Of a stretch of DNA of 16,724 nucleotides, positions 6,884 through 13,192 are shown piece after piece. The notes under the pieces were generated by a model that saw only the letters and a program-made list of their open reading frames with translations, was not told the DNA's origin and ran no database searches. How positions within the stretch are numbered: the stretch's first letter is position 1; each line of letters opens with the position of its first letter. The stretch is taken from assembly GCA_013816685.1 (NCBI GenBank), contig JACDDX010000007.1, forward strand, positions 1 through 16,724, in the 5' to 3' direction. The position numbers were made by a program, and so were the translations under genes. Source of the stretch: Gemmatimonadales bacterium (lineage in GTDB: Bacteria; Gemmatimonadota; Gemmatimonadetes; Gemmatimonadales; GWC2-71-9).

Positions 6884-7732
6884 ATGCGACCCTGGTGGCT
6901 GATGCTCCCGCTGGCGCTTGGAGCAGCCTGCTCGAACCACGACGACGGCCCGGGCGACGCCCCGGATACGCCGGCGTCGCTCGTCAGCACCACGCTCGAC
7001 GGCGCCGTCGCCCTGACGTGGTCCGACAACCCCTTCAGCGCCGATCCCGGGCTCTTCCAGAACTACCGCGTCTACAGTACGACCTACGATCTCGACAACG
7101 ATCTGTGCGGCACCGCGTGGCGGCTGGAAGGAACCACCGTCGCGCCGGAATTCGTCGTGGGCGCGCTGTCGAACGGCGTGTCGCGCTGCTTCTCGGTGAC
7201 GGCCGAGAGCGTGAACGGCGGGGAGAGCGGCCGGTCACCGCTCCGTGCGGACACGCCACGCCCCGAGGCCCGGAACGTGGTCATCTACGCGCTCCAGGCG
7301 CAGGCGGAGCAGAGCGGCTTCCGCTTCTGGAACGACGGTAACGGCGATCGGCTCGTGCAGGACAGCGAACTGGGGGTGGTGGTGGACGGCGGGGATGCGG
7401 CAGCGGATTTCTTCGTCGACCGTGATCCATCCGGCGCACTGTTCATCACGCCGCGACGCGCGGGCACCGGCGTCGAGCTCTACGACGAGCAGAACCCCTT
7501 CCTCACCGATCTCACCAGCGTCGATCTTGCCCCCGACCGGACCTATCGCACGTCCGGTGTCGAGGCGTCCCCAGGCTACGGCTACGTGTTTGAGATGGAC
7601 GGCGGCGACGGGTTCAAGCGCTACGGCGCGCTCCACGTCAGCCACGTCGGCGCGAATTTTCTCATTGCCGACTGGTCCTTTCAGACCGATCCCGGAAATC
7701 CCGAACTGCGGACCGGCTCGGCACCACGCTGA
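6884..7732 (+). CDS. Putative lipoprotein with FN3-like domain and EF-hand-like loop
   Basis: This encodes 282 residues of unknown function. The start is well supported by GGAG at 6874-6877, 6 nt upstream. The N-terminus MRPWWLMLPLALGAAC looks like a lipoprotein signal with Cys16 as the acylation site; Gly rather than Leu at -3 makes the lipobox imperfect. Residues 27-125 resemble a fibronectin type III domain: GAVALTWSDNP, QNYRVYSTTYD, then SRCFSVTAESVNGGES. It contains two cysteines that could pair. Around residues 151-162 lies DGNGDRLVQDSE, which has acidic or Asn ligands at EF-hand positions 1, 3, 5 and 12 and so may bind calcium. The remainder is Asp-rich and ends in a Trp/Phe-rich stretch. 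It is probably exposed at the cell surface or in the periplasm. It sits 96 bp after lptD and looks separately transcribed. Confidence 0.8.
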   Translation: MRPWWLMLPLALGAACSNHDDGPGDAPDTPASLVSTTLDGAVALTWSDNPFSADPGLFQNYRVYSTTYDLDNDLCGTAWRLEGTTVAPEFVVGALSNGVSRCFSVTAESVNGGESGRSPLRADTPRPEARNVVIYALQAQAEQSGFRFWNDGNGDRLVQDSELGVVVDGGDAAADFFVDRDPSGALFITPRRAGTGVELYDEQNPFLTDLTSVDLAPDRTYRTSGVEASPGYGYVFEMDGGDGFKRYGALHVSHVGANFLIADWSFQTDPGNPELRTGSAPR

Positions 7733-7777
7733 CGGGCCGGGGTTGAATCCTCGGGGGTGGACTGGCAGTTTCGCACC

Positions 7778-9334
7778 ATGCCGGAACACCCTCTAATACT
7801 GGATGGCCGGTCCTTAACGGTCGCGGACGTGGTCCGTGCCGCCCGAGATCCCGCGCTGACAGTCCGCATCGCGCCGGACGCACGTGCCGCCCTACTTGCC
7901 TCACGCCGCCTGGTCGAAACAGCCATCGGGTCAGGCCAGACGATTTACGGGATCAACACCGGCTTCGGCAAACTCGCGAACGTCCGGATCTCGCCCGACC
8001 GTCTCGACCAACTGCAGGTCAATCTCATCCGGAGCCACGCCGCCGGCGTCGGCACGCCACTGCCCGCGCCGGTCGTGCGTGCGGTGATGCTGCTTCGTGC
8101 CAACGTTCTCATCCGTCCGACCAGCGGTGTCCGGCCCGAGCTGGCCGAGTCGCTGGTGGCGATGCTCAACAGCGGCGTCGTGCCGGTCGTGCCGGAGCAG
8201 GGGAGCGTCGGGGCAAGCGGCGACCTGGCGCCGCTCAGCCACATCGCGCTCGCGTTGATGGGCGAGGGATCGGTGCTGGAGGCAGGGGCCGCAGTACCGG
8301 GCGGGCCGGCGCTCGTGCGGGCCGGCTTGGCCCCGTTCCGATTCGCGCCGAAGGAGGGACTCGCCTTCGTCAACGGCACGCAGGCGCAGACCGCACTGCT
8401 CGCGCTTCTGGTGTACGATGCCTCCGTCCTCTGGCGCACCGCGGTCTCGGCGGCCGCGATGAGCCTCGAAGCCCTGCGGGGCACGCCGGCGCCGCTCGAT
8501 CCGCGAATTCACGAGGCGCGTCCACATCGCGGGCAGCGCGAGGCCGCTGCCCTGATGCGCGAGCTGCTGGAGGAAAGCGAGATCCGCGAATCGCATCGCG
8601 AGAACGATCCCCGGGTCCAGGATGCGTACAGCCTGCGTTGCGCGCCCCAGGTGCTGGGCGCCGTCGCGGACGCCATCGGATTCGCGCGGCAGACGGTCGA
8701 GCTGGAGCTCAACGCGTCCACCGACAACCCGCTGGTGTTCGACAACGGGGACGTCGTGTCGGGGGGCAATTTCCACGGCCAGCCCGTAGCGCAGGCGCTC
8801 GACATTCTCGGGATGACGCTGGTGACGCTGCAGGCGATCGCCGAGCGGCGAGTCGAGCGGCTGGTGAACCCGGATTTGTCGCAGGGGCTGCCGGCGTTCC
8901 TGACCGCGGAGCCGGGGTTGTCTTCGGGGTACATGATGGTGCAGATCACCGCGGCGTCGCTGGTGGCGGAGTCGCGGACGCTGGCCATGCCCGCGAGCAT
9001 CGGGTCGATTCCGACCGACGCGAACCAGGAGGACTTCGTGCCGATGGGGATGGCGGCTGCATGGAAGGCGACGCGCATTCTGCACAACGCCCAGCGGGTG
9101 GTGGCGGCCGAACTGCTCTGCGGTGCCCAGGGACTCGAGTTTCTGCGGCCGCTAACACCGGGCCGGGGCGTGGCGAACTTGGTCCGGCGCATCCGCCAGC
9201 TCGAACCAGCGGTGCCGCCGCTGGCCGAGGATAGGCCGCCGGCCCCGGATCTGGAGCGGCTCGCACTCGCGGTGGCCTCGGGGGACCTGGACCCGCGCTT
9301 GATCCCGGTATCGCCGCCGAATATCTTTCCCTAA
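7778..9334 (+). CDS. hutH: Histidine ammonia-lyase HutH
   Basis: This cytoplasmic enzyme converts L-histidine to trans-urocanate and ammonia, the first step of histidine degradation. The MIO cofactor triad Ala-Ser-Gly is present in GSVGASGDLAPLS. Counting from the ATG at 7778, the triad is residues 146-148. Other expected active-site residues are in place: Tyr57 in YGINTGFG, Ser-His in RSHAAGVG (His87, which favours histidine over tyrosine), Asn198 in FVNGTQ, Tyr283 and Arg286 in DAYSLRCAPQ, Phe331 in GGNFHGQP and Glu417 in QEDFVPMG. The length of 518 residues is close to the family norm. A GTG at 7757 would add seven residues; neither start has a good Shine-Dalgarno, and ATG 7778 fits the usual N-terminus better. 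No hutU, hutI or hutG is seen nearby. Confidence 0.95.
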   Translation: MPEHPLILDGRSLTVADVVRAARDPALTVRIAPDARAALLASRRLVETAIGSGQTIYGINTGFGKLANVRISPDRLDQLQVNLIRSHAAGVGTPLPAPVVRAVMLLRANVLIRPTSGVRPELAESLVAMLNSGVVPVVPEQGSVGASGDLAPLSHIALALMGEGSVLEAGAAVPGGPALVRAGLAPFRFAPKEGLAFVNGTQAQTALLALLVYDASVLWRTAVSAAAMSLEALRGTPAPLDPRIHEARPHRGQREAAALMRELLEESEIRESHRENDPRVQDAYSLRCAPQVLGAVADAIGFARQTVELELNASTDNPLVFDNGDVVSGGNFHGQPVAQALDILGMTLVTLQAIAERRVERLVNPDLSQGLPAFLTAEPGLSSGYMMVQITAASLVAESRTLAMPASIGSIPTDANQEDFVPMGMAAAWKATRILHNAQRVVAAELLCGAQGLEFLRPLTPGRGVANLVRRIRQLEPAVPPLAEDRPPAPDLERLALAVASGDLDPRLIPVSPPNIFP

Positions 9335-9375
9335 CTGCAAGTCCGACCGCCTCTTTCCCTCATTCGCCGAGCCGC

Positions 9376-11598
9376 ATGAATCTCGAGAAGCTGAAGGACT
9401 CGGCGCGGAAGTTCGAGCAGAAGGAAGATTGGCGGCGGGCGATCGAGGCCTATCTCAAGGCGCTCCAGCAGATCGAATCCGGGGCGGAATCGACGCCCGA
9501 TCTCTCCCTCTACAACCGCATCGGCGACCTCTACCTCAAGATCAACGACACCGCGGCTGCCGTCCGCTCCTACGAGCGCGCGGTCGATCTGTATGCCGAT
9601 CAGGGCTTCTTCAACAACGCCATCGCGCTGTGTGGCAAGATCCTGCGGGTCAATCCTGGCCGCACCCAGACCTACCTCAAGCTCGCCCAGTTGCATGCGC
9701 GGAAGAACGTGGTCATCGAGGCCAAGCGGAACCTGATCGAGTTTCTCGAGCGGATGAACGCGCTGGGCCAGCTCGACCAGGCCTTCCAGTCGGTCAAGGA
9801 ATTCGCCGACCACTTCGCGGGCAGCCAGGAGATCCGGCTGATGCTGGTGGAGCTGCTGCGCGCCGCCAGCCGCGAGGACGAGGCCCGGGAGCAGCTGGAG
9901 AAAATGGCGGGTTCGTCCGCGGCTCCCCCGGCGGCTGCCCCGACCGGGGATGCGGCCGCGCGGATCGATACATCAAGCCAGTCGGCCGATCTCAGCAGCC
10001 GGCGTGGCAATCTGATCTTCCTCGACACGGGGTTCGCCACAGCGGCGGCGCCGCCGGCCGACCCTCCCGCGCCGCCGCCGCCGCTCGAGGGGTTGGAGCG
10101 GGCCTCGGATCTCGAGAGCCTGCCGGCCGAAAGCGCCGGGGCCGCGGCGCTCGAGGTCGAAGGCCTCGACATCGAGCGCAACGCCTCGCCCGCACTCGAC
10201 TTCGTCGCGGCTCCACTCGAGGGGATGGAGGAGACATCGTTCGCGCCGGAACTCCCGGACCTCGAGCTGCGGGATCCCGGGCTTGCTGATCCCGAGCTGC
10301 TGGAAGCGGAACTGCTGCAGCCGGCAATGCTCCAGCCGGAAATGCTCCAGCCGGAGATGCTCCAGCCGGAGATGCTCCAGCCGGAGATCGAGGTCGATTT
10401 GACGGACGCGCCGCCGGTTGAGGCCGATCTGGACTTCATCGCGGTGGACGCGGATACGGAGCGGGAGCCGGATGCCGGCCAGCCCGTCGCCTCGCCGTCA
10501 CTCGCCGGCCTCGAGCTCCGCGTCCTTGATGATCCCGAGGATCCCGACCGGCATCGCGATCTCGCGCTCGCGCTGGCGGCGTCGGGCGAGGACGAACGTG
10601 CCGTCGAAGAGCTGACGCTGTCGCTCGAGGGGTACGAGCGCCGCGCCGACTGGCCTGGCGCCGCGCGTGTCGCGGAGCGGCTGCTGGCACTGGCGCCCGA
10701 CGACATCCGCCATCACCAGAAGCGGGTCGAGCTGGCGTACCGCATGGGCGAGAAGGCGCCGCTCGTGGACGCCTACCTGGCGCTGGCGGACGCGCTCGAT
10801 CGGCTGGGTGCGGGGGACAAGGCGATCGCGGTCTACGCGCGGGTGCAGGAGCACGACCCCGGGAATCCGCGTGCCGCCGTGGCGCTGCAGCGGCTCAGCG
10901 GGCCCCCGCACTCACCCGCCGGCACGGCGCCACGCGTTCGCTCCATCCCCGCCGCGCGTCCCGCCGTGCCCGAGCAGCCAGCGGCCTCCCTGCCGGCCAT
11001 CGAGTCCCCCGCGCCGCCGGTCAGCGCTCCGGCCATCGCCGAGCAGCGATCGGACGTGACCGACTTCGTCGACCTCGGCGCGATGGTCATCGATGAGGGT
11101 CCTCGCGATACCCGCATGCGCGTCGAGCGGAGCGAGCCGGCGCACGACGACGAGCAACGCGAGTTCGCGGAGATCCTCGAACAGTTCAAACGTGGGATCG
11201 AAGCCAATCTCGACTCCGAGGATTACCAGGCCCATTACGATCTCGGGGTCGCCTTCAAGGAGATGGGCCTGCTCGACGAAGCGATCGCGGAGTTCCAGAA
11301 GGCGTTGCGCGCGCCGGAGTCGGGTGCGCGGCTCCGTACGTCGGAGGCGCTCGGCGCCGCCTTCTTCGAAAAGGCCCAGTACGGGATTTCCGAGACGGTG
11401 CTCCGGCGTGCCGTCACCTCGCTCGATGGCGGGGACGACACGAAGATCGGGGTCATCTACTGGCTTGGGCGCGCGGCGGAAGCGCAGGGTAAGACGGCCG
11501 ATGCGATCGCGAGCTACGAGCGAGCCCTCGCCGTGGACATCCGATTCATGGACCTCGGCGAGCGGCTGCAGCGCCTCACCGCGGGACGGCAGTCGTGA
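9376..11598 (+). CDS. Large tetratricopeptide-repeat protein with acidic linkers
   Basis: This encodes 740 residues with no signal peptide or membrane segment, so it is probably cytoplasmic. There are three TPR blocks. Residues 1-175 include DWRRAIEAYLKALQQ, LYNRIGDLYLKINDTAAAV and NAIALCGKILRVNPG. Residues 377-510 include DWPGAARVAERLLALAPDD and DKAIAVYARVQEHDPGN. Residues 596-740 include YQAHYDLGVAFKEMGLLDEA and WLGRAAEAQGKTADAIASYE. Between them lie a very acidic linker (about 176-376), containing five tandem LQPEM-type pentapeptides, and a Pro/Ala-rich linker (513-590). The C-terminal block resembles TPR proteins common in Myxococcota and related groups, but no specific function can be named. 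It is probably a protein-interaction scaffold. The 41-bp leader shows no clear Shine-Dalgarno. The stop overlaps the next gene's GTG by four bases, so the two are probably co-translated. Confidence 0.88.
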   Translation: MNLEKLKDSARKFEQKEDWRRAIEAYLKALQQIESGAESTPDLSLYNRIGDLYLKINDTAAAVRSYERAVDLYADQGFFNNAIALCGKILRVNPGRTQTYLKLAQLHARKNVVIEAKRNLIEFLERMNALGQLDQAFQSVKEFADHFAGSQEIRLMLVELLRAASREDEAREQLEKMAGSSAAPPAAAPTGDAAARIDTSSQSADLSSRRGNLIFLDTGFATAAAPPADPPAPPPPLEGLERASDLESLPAESAGAAALEVEGLDIERNASPALDFVAAPLEGMEETSFAPELPDLELRDPGLADPELLEAELLQPAMLQPEMLQPEMLQPEMLQPEIEVDLTDAPPVEADLDFIAVDADTEREPDAGQPVASPSLAGLELRVLDDPEDPDRHRDLALALAASGEDERAVEELTLSLEGYERRADWPGAARVAERLLALAPDDIRHHQKRVELAYRMGEKAPLVDAYLALADALDRLGAGDKAIAVYARVQEHDPGNPRAAVALQRLSGPPHSPAGTAPRVRSIPAARPAVPEQPAASLPAIESPAPPVSAPAIAEQRSDVTDFVDLGAMVIDEGPRDTRMRVERSEPAHDDEQREFAEILEQFKRGIEANLDSEDYQAHYDLGVAFKEMGLLDEAIAEFQKALRAPESGARLRTSEALGAAFFEKAQYGISETVLRRAVTSLDGGDDTKIGVIYWLGRAAEAQGKTADAIASYERALAVDIRFMDLGERLQRLTAGRQS
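10315..10389 (+). repeat. Five tandem 15-bp units inside the TPR gene
   Basis: Units start at 10315, 10330, 10345, 10360 and 10375. Each encodes Leu-Gln-Pro-Glu/Ala-Met/Ile. Units 3 and 4 are identical in DNA and the others differ by a few bases. The 15-bp period keeps the frame, so copy number can change without breaking the protein. It lies in the acidic linker, not in a TPR. Confidence 0.9.
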
Positions 11599-12584
11599 GC
11601 CCGCGCACCGCCGGGCTGTCACTCGGCGACATCCAGCGCCCGCTCCGGCCCGCGCTCGAGCGGGTGCAGCAGGAGCTGCGGCGCATCGTGGCGGCGGACT
11701 TCGGCCTCATCACCGAGGTGAATGCGCACCTGTTTCAGATGCAGGGCAAGATGTTCCGGCCCACGCTCCTGCTGCTCGCCGACGAGGCGACCGGCGGGCT
11801 CGATACCCGCGCGACGACGCTGGCCGCGGTGGTCGAGCTCATTCACCTGGCGACGCTGGTCCACGACGACTCGGTGGATCACTCGGTCCTCCGTCGCGGC
11901 ATGCCGACGATCAACTCGCTGTTCAGCCATCAGGTGTCCGTCATCATGGGCGACTACCTGTACTCGCGCGCGGTGATCGAACTGGTCGGGCTCGACGACC
12001 TCGAGCCGCTCCGGGTGCTGGGACGCGTCACCAACGAGATGACCGTGGGCGAGATGCGGCAGCTGCTGGCGCTCGATCCGCTCGACTATACCGAGCAGGA
12101 TTACGACCTGCTCATCCGGAGCAAGACCGCGTCGCTGCTCTCCGGCGCATGCGAGGTCGGCGCGCTCCGCGCCGCCCCGGTTGAGCGCACCGCGCTTCGC
12201 CGCTACGGTGAAGCCCTCGGGATGGCGTTCCAGGTGGTGGACGATCTGCTCGATTATACCGAGGACACCGCCGTGACCGGCAAGCCGTACGGCTCCGACC
12301 TGCGTGAACACAAGGTGACGCTGCCGCTCATCGCGGCGCTGCCACGGATGGGCGCCGCCGCGCGCCGGGATGTCGAAACGCTGATGACCACCCCGGCCCC
12401 GACCGACGAGCAGATCTCCGCCGTGGCGCTCGCCGTCGCCGAAACGGGCGGAATCGAGTACGCTCAGACCCGTGCCGTCGCCCTGGCCGAGGAGGCCGAG
12501 GCGGAACTGGATGTACTGGCGCCGTCGCCCGCGCGCGAGGCGCTGCGCACCAGCATCACCTACGTCGTGGAACGGCGCCGCTGA
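11595..12584 (+). CDS. Long-chain trans-polyprenyl diphosphate synthase
   Basis: This 329-residue enzyme adds isopentenyl diphosphate units to an allylic primer, probably to make the octaprenyl- or heptaprenyl-type tail of menaquinone. Conserved features are GKMFRP (51-56), the first Asp-rich motif HDDSVD (Asp91, 92, 95) followed by LRRGMPT, Lys177-Thr178 in SKTASL, the second Asp-rich motif DDLLD (216-220), and GKPYGSDLREHKVTLPL. The residues four and five positions before the first Asp motif are Thr and Ala. These are small, which fits an open product tunnel and a long chain; short-chain synthases carry bulky residues there. The IHLATLVHDD segment is very like IspB/HepT enzymes. The GTG start overlaps the upstream stop as GTGA, and its own stop overlaps the next ATG as TGATG. 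The exact chain length cannot be read from sequence. Confidence 0.92.
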   Translation: MSPRTAGLSLGDIQRPLRPALERVQQELRRIVAADFGLITEVNAHLFQMQGKMFRPTLLLLADEATGGLDTRATTLAAVVELIHLATLVHDDSVDHSVLRRGMPTINSLFSHQVSVIMGDYLYSRAVIELVGLDDLEPLRVLGRVTNEMTVGEMRQLLALDPLDYTEQDYDLLIRSKTASLLSGACEVGALRAAPVERTALRRYGEALGMAFQVVDDLLDYTEDTAVTGKPYGSDLREHKVTLPLIAALPRMGAAARRDVETLMTTPAPTDEQISAVALAVAETGGIEYAQTRAVALAEEAEAELDVLAPSPAREALRTSITYVVERRR

Positions 12585-12856
12585 TGGCGACCGGTCCCCA
12601 TCGCCCGCGGTTCTACCTCGGTGTGCTGATCGCCGGCTTCATCGCCGGCGGGGTGCTCAGCGGGCTGGCCCGGGAGTGGATGCCGGACAGCGCCGCCCGC
12701 ACGTTCTTCACAACCACCTACTCGCCCACCTTCGGACCTGTTTCGGCCGATCTTCTGGTGGTAAGCTTCACCCTGGGGCCCTTGGCGCTACACGTGTCGG
12801 TGCTGGCCCTGCTGGGGGTGGCGGTGGCGTTCCTGATTGCACGTTCGCTTTTCTAG
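12584..12856 (+). CDS. Small two-helix membrane protein, DUF4321-like
   Basis: This encodes 90 residues and starts in a TGATG overlap with the polyprenyl synthase stop. Two hydrophobic helices are visible: residues 10-28 (Gly-rich, VLIAGFIAGGVLSGL) and residues 68-90 (HVSVLALLGVAVAFLIARS). Between them a stretch around SADLLVVSFTLGPLALHV resembles the DLxxLxLTFG block of DUF4321 proteins, a family of unknown function known to me mainly from Firmicutes. The match is from memory and no search was run. It sits only 9 bp before tatA. It may simply share a membrane-protein operon, or it may be an accessory protein of TatA or of the prenyl synthase; that is speculation. Confidence 0.75.
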   Translation: MATGPHRPRFYLGVLIAGFIAGGVLSGLAREWMPDSAARTFFTTTYSPTFGPVSADLLVVSFTLGPLALHVSVLALLGVAVAFLIARSLF

Positions 12857-12865
12857 GGGGACCCC

Positions 12866-13117
12866 GTGGGCAATCTCGGTTTTACCGAAATCCTGATCAT
12901 TCTCATGGTCGTGCTGCTCCTCTTTGGCGCGAAGCGGCTGCCGGAAGTGGGTTCCTCGATCGGGAAGGGGATCCGGGAATTCAAGCGCAGCCTCACCGAT
13001 ACGCAGGAAGCGCTCATGGGCGACGAACGCAACCGGGACAATCTGCCGCCCCGGCCGATGGATGCCGAGCGGCCACCCACCAGCACGTCGGGCGAGCCGA
13101 AGCGGCTCTCGCAGTAG
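12866..13117 (+). CDS. tatA: Sec-independent (Tat) protein translocase subunit TatA
   Basis: This encodes 83 residues from a GTG start, preceded by a strong GGGGGA at 12856-12861. The structure is standard TatA: a short N-terminal part (MGNLGFTEI), one membrane helix (LIILMVVLLLF), the invariant Phe-Gly hinge in LLLFGAKRLPEVG, an amphipathic helix (SSIGKGIREFKRSL) and a polar, acidic, Pro-rich tail. TatA polymerises at the inner membrane to form the passage for folded proteins carrying twin-arginine signals, which TatC recognises. TatC is coded in the fused frame at 3260, not beside this gene. The short length and FGAKRLPE motif favour TatA over TatB; a single TatA may serve both roles, as in many bacteria. 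It is the last gene of the rightward group. Confidence 0.95.
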   Translation: MGNLGFTEILIILMVVLLLFGAKRLPEVGSSIGKGIREFKRSLTDTQEALMGDERNRDNLPPRPMDAERPPTSTSGEPKRLSQ

Positions 13118-13142
13118 CACGGCGGGACTGACCGCAGGAAAT

Positions 13143-13168
13143 CGGGGCCCGCCACTCGGCGGGCCCCG
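13143..13168. terminator. Bidirectional terminator-like palindrome between tatA and the ppiD-like gene
   Basis: A perfect 11-bp GC stem (13143-13153 with 13158-13168) encloses a 4-base loop. It lies 25 bp after the tatA stop and 24 bp from the stop of the leftward ppiD-like gene, the usual place for a shared terminator. On the minus strand it is followed by GATTTCC, a weak T-run. The plus side has none, so rightward termination may need Rho or the hairpin alone. Confidence 0.75.
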
Positions 13169-13192
13169 CGTGCTTCGGCGGCCGGGACCGTC

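Noticed and set aside
5603..6940. Long minus-strand open frame (445 codons) under lptD
   Set aside because: Arg/Gly/Pro-rich with no motif; a GC-rich shadow of the clearly coding plus strand.
7931..9085. Long minus-strand open frame (384 codons) under hutH
   Set aside because: HutH on the plus strand is unambiguous; the antisense translation shows only compositional bias.
11093..12184. Plus-strand frame of 363 codons spanning the TPR/prenyl synthase junction
   Set aside because: Overlaps two well-supported genes in another frame and reads as Arg/Ser-rich shadow sequence.
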